From assembly GCA_028571685.1 (NCBI GenBank), contig CM053143.1:52073208-52137207 (forward strand): 64,000 bases of DNA, given 5' to 3'. The notes under the pieces were generated by a model. The model made no database searches. It was not told the DNA's origin and saw nothing but the letters and a program-made list of their open reading frames with translations. Origin of the DNA: Heterohyrax brucei. Lineage: Eukaryota; Chordata; Mammalia; Hyracoidea; Procaviidae. Position numbers and translations under genes: made by a program. Positions 21,525-34,149 of the stretch are shown one piece after another (position 1 is the first letter of the stretch; the number at the start of each line of letters is the position of its first letter).

Positions 21525-23619
21525 ATTTATGTTTCTAAAGTTATACATTTTCACCTTCTCCCTCTGCACCTGTGCGCAGCATCTCTGTATATAAGTAAAC
21601 TGGAAACAGTAGTCTGGACTGTATTTTTAAATAAAGCATATGATTTTGAAAAGATCAGTTCCTAGATCAGTCAGTACTCCTGAAACAGCCTTCAGAGTGA
21701 CATTTGATTTAAAACCTCATGCATAGAGGATAATTATGGCCCAACAATATTGATGGAGTGATAGTCTGACAGGGATTCAAGGAGATGGGACATTAGTTTT
21801 TAAAACTTTTTTTTTTTTAATAATTTTGAGTAAGCCACATTTTTCCCTCCCTGGAATGACTAAACTTTTCATTTGCAGTTTAAATGCAGAGGTATTTTCC
21901 AAGTGAATGGAAACCCAGTTTGCAAAGAGATGGCAAAACCTCCTTCATGGACAAATAAGTACAGCCTGGGGACTCATAGAGTCTGCCTCAGGCTAGACTG
22001 ACAATAAAAAGATTATGCTTGTTGGCTTTTAAAGAACATTCTATTGACTCAAAGCTTTTAATCTTATTATGAAAATATATAACTTCTCATTCTGCAAAAC
22101 TAGCAGTCATTGTTCTATATTTTAGTCTAATTGTTGATGTGTTCTCAAGTATATGTTAACTTTTTAAATTTTTTAACACAGTGGACCAAAGAGGTAAGGA
22201 GAAACAAGTGCCACAGCCCTCACACATTTACTTAAGGATTTAAGGCAAAATTAAAGTGTTTTTTAATTTCCCTCCCAAACAACCCTACATCTTTTTCCAT
22301 AAAAGACCTTTTTAGAGGTGTTGATGTGATGACTACGTTAGGAGAAGACGTCCTGCGGGTCTGACAAATCAGGAAAGGAGAATGTGACTCATATTCCCTT
22401 CTTATTTCTTAAGGACGCAAACCCACCATTTCCCCCAGAGGACTGTGACTGAAGATCATAGAGCACTTTTCATTTCTGTCTGACACTGTGAACTTTAGAG
22501 TCTGAGGCTTAACTGTTTATATCGCCCACAGCCTCCTTTCTTTCTTAATAACTCATGTTTTTGTCTGCTGTGGGAGATGTTTCACACTTGACTTATATTA
22601 GGCAAGTTGAACAACAGCAATGAGGCAACAAAACAAAAAAGACAAAGCAACTTTCTTAATTTCCTCTGTTTTTGATTGGGGTTATTGGGTTGTGGGAGTC
22701 TCTCAGTCCAGAATAAAACAACACTTTGGGTTGTATAGCTGATCCTATTTCTTCCCTTCTTTAACCAGCTTCTGTGCCTTTTAAATAGAAACATTTCTTC
22801 CTTGTGTTTTTCTGCTAATTTTAGAGATAGTCCTGTGGTTTCTCCTCATGCACCCACTATTAACAAGTCTCTGAAGTTTATTAGGCCTCATTCACAAGGG
22901 CCATGTGAAGACAAAATGGAATGATTTAAATAAGGGCCACACGTTATCGTAAGAAGAATATGTCATATATTGCAGTCAGCATTTTTAATAACAGCAATAA
23001 ATATGGCAGTAAGTCAGTGCTGAAGATATAATTTAATACTGGTAATTATATATGCACAAACCTTATACAAAATAGCCTCATGCTTTGAGTTTAAGCATAC
23101 ATACATGTATCACTAAATGACTGTGGCTTTTCAAATATTCCTCTAGAACAGTATTTTTTATTGTAAAGTTGAGTGGTGTCAGGTCAGGGGTGCTTTTTAT
23201 TGAAGGGAAACCTTAATAAACAGATTTTATGAGACAGTCACAAGGCTGAATGCATTTACAACTCTGAAATGTGACCGAGTTAAAAGAGCCTATAACGACC
23301 ACCTAAATGAAAAAAAAACAAAACAAAACACAATTGTACAGCCTTTCGTAAAAGTGTTTTTATCCCCAAAGTTGCAGACTTTATGGCATTTTTAAAATTT
23401 GAAAAACTGTAGGAAAATGCAAGGGAGAAATAAGTAATGAATTTTCCTAATGTCTTTCATACCTTGTGGCGTTCAAGACATGAAAATAAGGGAGGTGAGA
23501 GGAAATGCAGTTCTGCTTATTTTTAAATATTTTAAAATATTTTCAAACTTAGAGGAAAGTTGTAAAAACAATATAATGTACTGTGATGAGCTTTCACTGT
23601 AATTTTCCAACTGTTACCA
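21525..23619. other. unassigned sequence
   Basis: About 2.1 kb without a named repeat or gene, one of the longer repeat-free blocks of the window. I see no splice-bounded reading frame in it. Confidence 0.4.
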
Positions 23620-25290
23620 AGTATTTACTAAAGCCTTCCCTCCTCGCTCCGCCCCTCACCTTCTCCCCTGCCCCCCCAACACTGGGCTCCCCCCCTTGCC
23701 TCCCTGCCCCTCCTGGATTAATAATGTGGAGCATCTTTTCATGTGTTTATTTGCCACCTGCATATCTCTTCTGATGAAGTGTGTGTTAAAATCTTGCTCA
23801 CCCTCCATTGGGTTGTATATTTTCTTACTGTTGAGTCGAGAGAGATTAAAAAAAGATATATATATGTATATATATATATGCACACACATGTATATAGATA
23901 TCAAGTATTAAGACATGTTTGACAAATGTTTTTTCAATTTGTGTTTGTGTTTTCATTTCCTTAAGAGGGCCTTTTGAAGAACAGACATGTTGAGTTTTGA
24001 TCAAGTCCAATTTTTTCTCTCCTGATTTGTTTGTATTCTAAGAAATTTTTGCCTAATTCAAGGTTGCAAAGATTTTCTCCAATATTCTCAGCTAAGGGTT
24101 ACCTTTAGGTGTTTGTATATGGTGCATAGCATGTGTTGAGGTTATTATGATTTGCACATTGGTATCCAATGGTTCTAGCATATTTATTGGTAAGATTACC
24201 ATTTATCCAATGACTTCCTTGTTATATTTATCCAAAATCAATTGATGTTTTATGTGTGGGGACTATTTTTGGACCCTCTGTTATAGTCAACTGACTGGAA
24301 TATTTTGCACAGATCACATTGTTGTTACTACTGCTACTTTATGGCAAGTCTTGAAGTCAGCTGATGTGAGACCTCAGACTCTTCTGATTAACATTTTTAA
24401 CTTTCAACATACAAATTTTGCATTTATTCTGCTACGTTTTTCTCTGAATTTCCTTTTTATGTTGTCACTGTAAGTGGTATTTTTTAAAATTATAATTTCC
24501 AGTAGGTTATTGCCAATGTATGGTATTTGTTTATCTGTTACCTTGCAATCTTTCTAGGTCTATTAGTTTTTTCTTTTCTGCAAACTGTGAAATTGTGCAC
24601 AGATACTCATGTTGTAGGAGATCACAGAGAATTTTATTTTTGCTCTTCTTATCATGTATGCTTTTAATTTTTTTCATTTGTTGCCTTCTAGACCCTCCAG
24701 TAGGTATGAGAGAATATTCTTGCCTTGTTTTTGATCTTAAGGAGAAAGCAATTTTTCTCATTAAGAATGATATTACTTCTAGGTTTTTTGTGGATATTCT
24801 GTATCAAGTCAAGGACATTCTCTTTTAATGTTCAGTTTTCTTAGAGTTTTATCATGAATGGATGGTGTGTATGATAATGATTTTTCTGTCTCTGTTAGAT
24901 GATAATTTGGCTTTTCTACTTTAATCTGTTTATTTGATGAATGACGTTGGTTGATTTTCAAATGTTGACTCAACCTTGCATTCCCAATATAAACTAACTC
25001 CTGGTCAGGCTCTGTTATTGGTTTTATCTTCTGCTGGATTTGACTTACTAACATTTTTGTTGTGATGTTTTGTGTTCATGGTCATGATGGATAATGGTCA
25101 GTAGTTTTATTTCCATGTCTTTCTTTGCTTTTGGTCAGGGTGCTAATGCTTTCTACAATGAGTTTGGAAGGTTTTCCTTGTCCTCTATTTCTTGGAAGAA
25201 CCTGTGCAGAATTGATACTATTTGTCCTTAGTGATAGAATTCACTAGTGAAATTATCTGACCCTGGGGCATATATTATCCATTAGATTTT
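23620..25290 (-). mobile_element. old L1 (L1M-like) ORF2 remnant, antisense
   Basis: The reverse complement of 23720-23830 gives FNTHFIRRDMQVANKHMKRC, the ORF2 C-terminal region. The reverse complement of 24809-25054 aligns with the RT region: a degraded SIDAEKAFDKI counterpart, and ENDKTLRKLNIK-like text near the 5' side. The 3' edge has an odd C-rich tract (23636-23712). An AT/CA microsatellite lies at about 23848-23905. Inactive. Confidence 0.85.
23636..23712. repeat. C-rich low-complexity tract
   Basis: Runs of C up to seven long in a pyrimidine-rich stretch at the edge of the L1 remnant. It has only a couple of CpGs, so it is not a CpG island. Confidence 0.8.
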
Positions 25291-25639
25291 GAACCACATG
25301 AAAAATCCCAAAAGCTCAAAAGAGTTTAGACAGCCACTCTCCTTTTACTACCTTCCAATTTAGAACTTGAAGGTCTCTTGCTTGTTTACCTCTGTGTTTC
25401 CGTCTTCTGAATCTGAACTGCTATTTATGTCGCTATTGTCTCAAATTAATATGAAAGTATTTTCATTGAGACCATGTATCAGCTTGGCAAAATCAGGTTT
25501 CTAAATATTATATATCATCAATTTCCTGGGTACTCGCACTTGGCTGGCTAGCAATTTATTAGGTTAAGTAAGTTGCTCACAATGACAAAACTGGTTGCAG
25601 TGGAGGTTAACATTTAAACACTGGACTGTTAGATCATTC

Positions 25640-25802
25640 CATTGAACATCATTGCTGTTGAGTTGGGTCCAACTCATGGTGACCCTAGAGGTCAGAGTAG
25701 AGCTGTCCCCTAGAGTTTCCAAGAAGCACCTGGCAGATTTGAACTGCTGACCTTTTGGTTAGCAGAGGTAGCACTTAACCCACTACACCACCAGGGTTTC
25801 CA
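25640..25802 (-). mobile_element. AfroSINE, short form, with target duplication
   Basis: Complete from tail (cattgctgttgagttgggtc) to head complement (ccactacaccaccagggttt). Flanked by agatcattc at 25631-25639 and 25803-25811, a 9-bp duplication consistent with LINE-mediated insertion. Low divergence from the other short-form copies suggests it is among the younger ones. Confidence 0.93.
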
Positions 25803-25979
25803 AGATCATTCTGTTAGGGTATGTTACTTTTTGATCTAAGGACTACCTAATATGAACCAAATATTTGCTTCTCTTTGTGTTGGAGAATATCTAGAATTTG
25901 AGAAGGTTTAAACATTTAATTAATTTGATTGTGTCTAGTTAAGAAAATTCAGTAGATATACCTGTGTTATTATATATGT

Positions 25980-26105
25980 GGAAATGCTGGTGGTGTAACA
26001 GCTAAGTGCTACAGCTGCTAAACAAAAGGTCAGCAGTTCAAATCCACCAGTTGCTCCTTAGAAGCTCTATGGGGCAGTTCTACTCTGTCCTATAGGGTCA
26101 CTACT
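25980..26105 (+). mobile_element. AfroSINE, short form, 3'-truncated
   Basis: Intact head with A-box region (aacagctaagtgctacagct) and B-box (ggtcagcagttcaaatcc), then tatggggcagttctactctg. It stops at the gggtcacta position. The motif tatatatgt flanks both sides (25971-25979 and 26107-26115), possibly a target duplication, although it is low-complexity. Confidence 0.9.
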
Positions 26106-26115
26106 ATATATATGT

Positions 26116-27285
26116 TGCTATCATGAAACTCATCTTCCAAAGAAACTGAGCTCATGGGAGAGATAATTGAGAGACTGTGTTCATTTTGGATGAAATTAAG
26201 GTACTTGACTCTTTGCTTGAGTGATTAACAAGACCGTCTTAACATAAATCCATATCTTGCTCTGGTGACCCATGAGTCAATGATAAGGACTATAACTGGA
26301 TGTGTAGTTAAAGGCTCAGTGTAGTTAAAGGCTCAGTGGTTCTAAATGGGTCAAAATAGTTACTTCCTCCTTGTATTGTTGTGATCAACTTTAACTTATT
26401 CAGTCTCTATCTGAGATTCAGTTTTGAACAAATTGCCCATTTAGTGGTGGAATAAAGGGGGCTACTCTTTCCTTCACTTTTGGTGTTTTTGCTTCAGCAG
26501 CAAAGAAAAGTGATCCAATCTGTATTTTATGATTTGCTCTGGACATGTTATCTTTTTATGTTCTCTTGTAAGTAAGAGTAAGGTAGACAATGTTTAGTAA
26601 AATGTACAAATACACAAAATATACAACTATGACTGGCTAGTGAAGATACCATTTAGTGATTCTTCACTCAGAAACTCAACAAAGTCTTTAGTTTGAAAAC
26701 TGTGAACCAATCCCTCTAACTGGCATGAATCTTCATAAAATCTTTGATAACACAGGTTGATTGGCCATAAATAAGCTTACTAAAAATGGATAAGTAAAAA
26801 TAGCTGGTGAGTGGAAATTGTTGGTTCTAATGAAATGAAACATTAGGGTATGAATCTGGGATGCAAGTCCTTTTCTTGGTTCAATCACTAACCATCAAGA
26901 TACCTATACCATGGCCAATCTTCATTCCAATTCCTAGCTATCAATAAAGGGATAATGTGTCTTATTTCCAACTTAACAAATGTGTGTAGTAAATTATTTT
27001 AACAAATGTAAGTACTATTATGATAATCCAACCATATTATAAACATGTCTATGGTCATGCAGATAAAGAAAGGAAATAGTAATATGAATAATACTAAATA
27101 GTGTAAGTGGGATGCCCTTCCTTGCATTAGTTTGTATAGTGAAAGAAGAGGATGATTAGAAAGTACTGTGGCTTTTATTGCTATATTCAGAGTGATGAGG
27201 AGATAGGAAGGCATCACTGGCCTAATAGACTAGATCCCAGAGCCAATCTAATAAAAACACAAGAAGGCCCACTCCTTTTACTACT
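26116..27285. other. unassigned sequence
   Basis: About 1.2 kb. The only structure seen is the 17-bp tandem duplication at 26304-26337. Confidence 0.4.
26304..26337 (+). repeat. perfect 17-bp tandem duplication
   Basis: The unit gtagttaaaggctcagt occurs twice head to tail with no mismatch, in otherwise unique sequence. Probably a recent slippage or end-joining event. Confidence 0.95.
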
Positions 27286-27436
27286 GCCTAGGAATCCTAT
27301 GTCTGCTGACCAAAAGGCCAATAGTTCAAATATGCCAGGTGCTCCTTGGAAATTCTATGGGGCAGTTCTACTTTGACCTACAGGGTCGCTGTGTGTAAGA
27401 ATTGACTGGAAAGCACTGACTTCTTCTTTTGGTTTA
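27286..27436 (+). mobile_element. AfroSINE, short form
   Basis: Degenerate head (cctatgtctgctgaccaaaa), ggtgctccttggaaattcta, ggggcagttctactttgacc, tail agaattgactggaaagc and a short TTTTGGTTT end. Confidence 0.9.
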
Positions 27437-28873
27437 GAATCCTAGTTACACAGGATGGGCCAAGTTGGGAAAGTTTTTGTGTCTTCCTTCAAGGTTTACT
27501 AAGGCTCCTTAATCTTTAGCTTTGCAATGCTTTGTATTGCTTTCGGTGTGCTGAATTTGCCTTATAAATATGCTTGTTTTAGTTATTTCCTGAGAACCAA
27601 GCAAATGATAGTGGAGTGTACCACTGAATACAAATCTTTTTAAAAACTTTTAACTTCGACGGATAGGGGAAAAAATTATTTCAGGATGTTATATTATTCC
27701 TGAACATCCCCAAATGACATAAATCAAATGGTGATATTGAAAAAGTGTTTCCAGTTGTATGATCTTGGGCAAATCTGTTAAGCAATTTTGTCTTGGTTTT
27801 CTCACAGGTATTATGATGAGTTTGAACTTCCTAATCTCTATTGTCCTCTGTGATCTGAACATGCAGTGACTTTGTGCTTTAAGGCAGAAAAAGTTAGGGA
27901 TTCCAACCCTGTGGCTTTGAAACAGGAGACATGGGGGTGTGATATGGTTCAAGGAACCAGACTAAATACCAAAATGGAAATATATTGTGCATGAAAGGCC
28001 TAGATTTTTGGTTATTTTTGCTGGTCAGTAAAGAAGTGAAGTCTTACAAGGCAGGATTTTTTCTGTGTTCAACACACAATGTGGATGCTTTAAAAAAATG
28101 CAGTCATGTTTGGAAGATTTATTTTCTGGTGAAGAGAGAAGATCAGATAAGTACATGTATATGATTCTAAATGAAATGTGAAAGGAAAAAATTTACTAAA
28201 GGTCAAGTCACCTTCCCCACATATTACAAGAAGGATAATATTGATAGGGAAGTCCAACTGTATTTTAAAGAAGTATAAACATGAAGCCACATTCCTAGAC
28301 TCACTGTGCATAAATATAATATAGGAGGATAGTTTCTTTTTTAAAAAATACATTTGACAGTGTTATAGGGATTATAGATGGAGCTTATTCTTAATTGCTG
28401 CTAGTTTAGATGTGTCTAAACTCTGGAAAACTAATGGAATTCTCTTGCTCTGTGCTTTGTAAGAGGAGCTGAGGATTCTTTCTGGAAAGAACCCATCCTA
28501 AGCGAAAAAGTGAGCTGGATGAGCTGACCCAAGACAGCTCAGTTATCAGAGAGGTGGGGTTCCTTGTTGTGTGTCCTGGTGCCATCACAGAGCTATGTTC
28601 CCATGCTCAGAAGGCAGAATAAAAATGGAAAGAATTGTTCTCCGTAACAACTGTTTGATATGTTTGTGAAAATTTAAGTTACATGACAATACCACACTTG
28701 ACATACAGCCAATGTTCCAAATTTTAGTTCTTAGTATTATCATTACTGTTAATACTTAATCACAGTCTTCATTTCTGTATCTGCAAGTTGTAAGAATTTA
28801 TTAGATCATATTACAAGTGTCTTACTAAAATAGTTTTTTTTCTACAGTAGTTTCTGAATGATATTGCAAAACT
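27437..28873. other. unassigned sequence
   Basis: About 1.4 kb of AT-rich sequence with no supported feature. Confidence 0.4.
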
Positions 28874-28884
28874 AGTGGTATGAT

Positions 28885-28914
28885 GCTAGCCAAGCCAAGT
28901 GCCGTTGGGCCATG
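28885..28914 (-). mobile_element. 30-bp SINE/RTE tail insertion
   Basis: The insert contains the tail complement agccaagccaagtgccgt and is flanked by the perfect 11-bp duplication agtggtatgat at 28874-28884 and 28915-28925. Only the last bases of the element were copied. Confidence 0.85.
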
Positions 28915-28925
28915 AGTGGTATGAT

Positions 28926-30499
28926 ATGAGCTTAAATTAGCACTAAAAAAACTGAAAAAATTAACAGAGGATATTCAAACTCCTGTTATATTCTAAAGAA
29001 ATTAAAAATATGCTTGTCTGCTGAAAAAAGAGAAAACTGTGTTTTACTTTTAAGATGTGAGATTGATTTTACAAAATGCTTTTGTATTAAAAAATAAATA
29101 AAGCCTAAGATTTTGAAGGACGAATGATAATAATAATAATAATAACAGATTATGCATAGAATTAGCAAAGTTAACAAATGATGCATAAAATTTATAAAAC
29201 AATGATAAAACCTGTATTATGGCTGAGGAGATGAGGGAAGAACAAGATTAATAAGCAAAACTGTTGTGTGTTAACACTTTGCAGTGTGTGAACAGAAAAG
29301 AACTGAGAGTTGTGGTGAGATTAAATATAAAGACAGTCTAGCTGATGATGGCACAAAAAACCAAAGATTATAGTATCTATGAGAAAGGATTTAAGAAACA
29401 AGATTGTATTTTCTTTGGAAGTATGTTGAAATAGAAGAAAGAAAAGCCAGCAGCCTCCAAGAACCCCCAAAGCACCTGATGCAGAACTAGAAATCCAAAA
29501 TATGTTATAAAATCCTCTCATCAAACTATTTCCTTCAGGCACAACTACTAAATTGGCAAAGCTGGATTTGAACTTGAATTGTGTTGACTCCAAAGTCTGT
29601 GTTTCCCTTTCCATTTCTTGAAAACTCAATATGAACATATGCTAAAGTCTCAGTCAAAGGTTAAACATAAAAGTGATCTAGCAGCAGGCATCTTCGTTCA
29701 AGAAATGAACAGCAGAGTTACATTACCAAAGAGGAAAGTGATCCTGGCTCTGATATTACTTCTGAGTTCAGAAAGTCTTTTGAGGTTTGTCTAAACAATT
29801 TTTTGTCTGCTGTTTCCGTTGATATATGGGAAAAAGTTGAAATAACCAGCAAAAATAAAGCCAGAAGTATTAAGCAAATACATTTTTTAAAGTAAAGAAG
29901 ATAAAGATTAGAAACTAGAGGATATTAGCATATCAAACACCAGTTGTTCCTTTTCTTTAGGTATCTGCTTGCTGAGACAACTAGAGAGAGCAGAGCACAG
30001 AAAACCATAGACAGGATTGCATGTCTCAGGAAGAGCAATTGGGTGCTCTGAGTGCTTAAGGGAAATGTAACATGTGCCAACAGAGGGAGGTTGTACAGGG
30101 ATTTGATTGTATATTAGAAAAGGCTTCACTGAGACATGCCATGAGGAAATGACATGCAAACATCACCTGCTGAAAAAACATACAAGCCAATGTAACCAGC
30201 TTTACCACAGTTAGGTAAACAGTTGCAAGGATCCAGGAAGAGCTAAGAAATATCAAAGACTAATAAGAAGAGATAAGCTTTGGATTTATTCTAAAAAGTA
30301 TGATAATGTGGGGTTGCTGCTAGAATAAACTAGCAAGCCAGTGTAATATAACAGACAGACCAGAAATAGAGTACACATGATTCAAGACAAAGCTCCCCTG
30401 CAGAGCTGTGGGAAATGGGAGAATCATTTCATTACATGACACTGGGTCAATTGAATATTCATATTAAAAAAAAACAAACATAAAAACTGTCCACTATAT
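28926..30499. other. unassigned sequence
   Basis: Contains a short (TAA)n at about 29127-29145. No gene or named repeat is supported. Confidence 0.4.
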
Positions 30500-30954
30500 C
30501 ATATTATATGAAAAGATAATTTGAGATAGGTTTTTCATATAAAAGTGATAATTAAAACAAGAAAGCTTCCAGGATATAACCTAGGAGAAGATTGTCATGA
30601 CCTTGAAATAGGTAAATATGTCTCAAATGGGACACAAAAAGAACTTTCATAAAGGAAAAGATTAGTAAATTGACCTATGTTAAATTTAAGAATGTCCCTT
30701 CATCAAAAGATACCCTTAAGAAATGAAAAGGCCAAGTCGTGTGGGAAAATACAGTTGCTATACACTTGAAGGAGGGTTAGATATTTTCTCTGTATATATA
30801 ACTGATGAAGAATTATGTGAAGAATGACCATAATCCAATAAAGAAACATCAGATTACTGAGCAGAAAGAGGATAAGAAATTGAATAAGAAAGAAAATATC
30901 CAATTGGTCAAAGAACGTAAAAAGATATTCAGTCCCATTAGTAAACCATACAAC

Positions 30955-31245
30955 TCATTGCTGTTGATTATTCCAACTCATAAAAACTAAATGAAACCTA
31001 GTGCCACTGAGTTGATTCTGACTCATTGTGACTCTATAGAGCAGAGCAGAACTGCTGCACGGAGTTTCCAAGGAATGCCTGGCACTTAACCGCTATGCCA
31101 TCAGGGTTTCCAATTCATAGCGAGCCTGTAACAGGATAGAGTAGAAGTGCTCCGCAGTTTCCAAGGAGCACCTGGTGGATTCAAACTGCCGAACCTTTAG
31201 GTTGGGAGATATAGCACTTACCCACTATGCCACTAGGGTTTCCCT
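30955..31245 (-). mobile_element. outer AfroSINE, split by another AfroSINE
   Basis: Starts as tail (ctgttgattattccaactca), is interrupted at 30983, and resumes at about 31109 (cgagcctgtaacaggataga) through gattcaaactgccgaacctt to the head complement ending gccactagggtttcc. Confidence 0.88.
30983..31108 (-). mobile_element. inner AfroSINE inserted into the outer one
   Basis: Tail gtgccactgagttgattctg, body gagcagagcagaactgct, head complement ending gccatcagggtttcc; the B-box part is deleted. Flanked by tccaaYtcata at 30972-30982 and 31109-31119 (one mismatch in 11). Confidence 0.88.
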
Positions 31246-32135
31246 TTAGCAAACAGGTATATGCAAATTTAAACCACAATGAGATATGTCTGATATTTTC
31301 CAGGATGGTAAACAAACATAAAACTGATAATATATAGTGTTGGTGAGGATGTAGGACAACTGGAATTCTCATTCACTGCTGGTGGTAACAACCTTTTGAG
31401 AAACATTTTGGAAGTGTTTATTGAAATTGGAAAGATGCATTTCTATGACATAGCAATTCACCTATGAGGCATATACCCATTAAATTATGGACATATACCC
31501 ACCAAAAGACAAGTCCAGGAATTTTTACACCAGCATTATTCATAATAGCAAAAACTTGAAAACAACCAAATGTCTAGAATATACAGAGAAATGTCAATAT
31601 ATTCATACAATAGGGTAACCTACAGAAAGTGAATACTGCTATAGGTATCATAATGGATAAATCACAAAAACATGATGTAGATGAAAGAAATCATTTTCAA
31701 AAAAGTGTATTAAAAATTGACTTATGGAAAGTTCAATAACTGGCAGTAGTAATTTGTGGTATAGAAGTCAGGATAGTAGTTACTTTTGGGGAAGGAGAGT
31801 GAAATGGTAATCAGGAAGAGGGCGAGTTTCCAGGGTGCTGGGAAAGTTATATATGTATTTTTATTTGGTTGTTAGTGTTCTGGGTGACATTACTTTGTGA
31901 TAATCTGTTAGAATTTATATTTATGACCAGTGTACATTTCAATAACTATTGTAGTTGTATTCTAAGAAGGCAATTAGTTGCTATAAAGAACTCTGCAAAT
32001 TATTGTTACAACATTCCCTTGCTCAGTGGAAGAATGAAGAAGAATTAAAATGACAAAACTTATGTCATCCTTTTGCAGTGCAATGAATTACTTAATACAT
32101 TCCTTCTAGCCATGGTCCCTGCAATTCACACAGTG

Positions 32136-32700
32136 ATGACTGGGATCATGTGTCAATTTGGCTGGGCTCTGACTCGCAGTATTTTGTGGGTGTCTTCAGT
32201 TTTATGTGTTGTGAATCCTGACCTCTTCATGTTGGTGAAGCACAATTGGTGTTAAGGTGTGTCTTGGGTGATAATCTTGCAGGTAGCATACTTACCTTTG
32301 CTAACTTTGTGCCCTTTTCTGGGGAGTGCCCTGCATCTAAGATGTATGTATGTGTCTTGGTGAGGCTCTCTCACTATCTGCTTCTTGATCCTCAGTCCAG
32401 TTCATGATCAGGTGACCTCCCAAGACACCTGGTGTCTAAGTTGCCAATTCAGGGATTCTGTCACCTCCTCAGCCTCTTGGGCTGATGTGTGTCATGTGAG
32501 CTGACTCATCAGCTTCTGCTGCATTGTAAGTCAGCAGCCTGTGGTCTGAACTGCTGGTTTAGGCCCATCAGCTCCTGTAGCCACATGGGTCAGGAGAAAC
32601 CTACAGCCTGACTCATGAATTTGGGTCTTGTTAGCCTCCACAACATGTGGACCATTTCCTGTCTGTGGTTCTTGGATTTGTGAATACTGTGACTTTGCAA
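32136..32700 (+). mobile_element. LTR-like repeat (MaLR/ERVL relative)
   Basis: The start (catgtgtcaatttggctggg) is similar to the 5' part of the LTR at 38606. The end shares agcctgactcatgaatttgg and gtggaccatttcct with the repeat at 18290-18600. The termini and a target duplication could not be fixed, so it is probably a partial solo LTR. Confidence 0.5.
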
Positions 32701-33786
32701 CAAATTAGGGAACTCAGAGACAGGAGAAAGAGTACTAACGAGAAAAAGAGTAGTTGATGTTAGAGAGTAAAGGAGTGGTACAGCAGCTGGGAAAAGCCAG
32801 ATGTCTGGGGGGCATCTTTAATCTCTACCTCATAGGAACCAGCTTTGTACTATCCTTATAACACAAACTATTAGACAAAATTGTTATATTCTATGAGTAT
32901 TTTGAAGTCTCCTTCCAGAAAAACAAAAGTTTAGATGGTAAGAAGTTTAAAGAAGAAAAGACATGATCATAATGCAAGTTTAATATAATTGCTCAGAGAT
33001 TTTCATCCTGATAATAAAGAGAAAACAGGGTTGAATCCTTAAAATACATTTAAAAAAGAACCTGATAAAAGCATAGCAACAGCAAAAAGTGTCTGAAGTG
33101 TCAGAAGAAACAGGATAGAATAATATTAAAATTATAAAAACATCTAAAGAAAACTGACCCAGAGGCAGTTCTTTTACTTTGGTTCTGTACAGCTTAACCA
33201 GCAGAGTAAATTGTTCTATTTTGGGGAGACCTATTTGGCCTTGGCCAACAGTGGTTAGAGTTTATTAGGTTGTTAGCCCAGGGTGTCCCTAAGCCTCCCG
33301 TTTCCCCTAGAATCTTAATTTCCTTTAAGCTGTTTGGACTTGCCCTCTCTGCTCTTTCTCTTCCTAGGGGTATAATAGCTCTATTTAGGGACCTGTTGGC
33401 CACTATTGGCTAATTTTCATTTTTGAGAACCTTCAAATTATACAGAACCCATCTCAACAGGAAGAGTGCCTTTAGGGGATCTCTTCATAGTAATAATTTT
33501 CTATTCAACTTGCCTACTTTGGAAAACTAGTGAGAAGGAAATAATCCACCAAAGTGAGAGGAGTTTTTAAAAACAGAAAGAGATCAACCTGTGGACAAAA
33601 TGGAATTAGGAAATGAAGCAGTGAAGTTGCAGTCTCAAAGACTGAAGCTGAAAAGCATAAATGCAGAGCATGAGCGCAGAAAATTATCACAGGGAGGTCT
33701 ACAGCTTATACATAGTAGCAACTACTTTAACATAAACTTGAATGACATTAAAAGAAGTCTAAGCAATTTAGAAAAATTAAACCCCC
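32701..33786. other. unassigned sequence
   Basis: About 1.1 kb with no supported feature; short open frames lack motifs. Confidence 0.4.
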
Positions 33787-33945
33787 AAACTCAAATTGAC
33801 TGCCTTTGAGTCAACTCTGACTACTACTGACCCCTTAAAGTTTCCAAGGCTGTAAATCCTCATGGGTGCCACACCTTTCTCCACATGGTGGTTTTGAACC
33901 TCTGACCTCTCAGTTCCCAGTCAAGTGCTTTAACCACTGCACAAC
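33787..33945 (-). mobile_element. AfroSINE, long form B, internally deleted
   Basis: Tail ctgcctttgagtcaactctg, the form-B block (ggctgtaaatcctcatgg and ccacacctttctccacatgg), and the head complement agtgctttaaccactgcac. Confidence 0.8.
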
Positions 33946-34149
33946 TAGTACAACTCAGAAAAAGAAAAACTGGGATAAAACAGAGGTGTTGTATGGATTA
34001 TCTAACATAACATAGTTCTCTATCAAACCACCACAAAGTTTCAGATAGGAAAGAATATTGCCTTAGCAAAAAGTTAGGGAGGATCAGACACACTAAACGT
34101 TTGCCTCTCAATGTGCCAGAGCACACTGGGAGAGAAAAATAGAAACATT

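Larger units (their letters stand above)
30500..31965 (+). mobile_element. L1 3' end, sense, with nested AfroSINEs
   Basis: Sense L1 text: aatgtcccttcatcaaaaga, tggtgaggatgtaggacaac, tcattcactgctggtggtaa, and ttcataatagcaaaaacttg, in the order of the ORF2 3' region and 3' UTR. The start is approximate. Broken frames, inactive. Interrupted at 30955-31245 by two SINEs. Confidence 0.85.

Noticed and set aside
23636-23712. CpG island/promoter
   Set aside because: C-rich but nearly without CpG and only ~77 bases long; low-complexity tract at an L1 edge.
25980-26060. tRNA gene from A-box/B-box-like sequence
   Set aside because: The boxes belong to the AfroSINE head. No tRNA acceptor stem or anticodon arm can be closed, and the same sequence recurs across the window.
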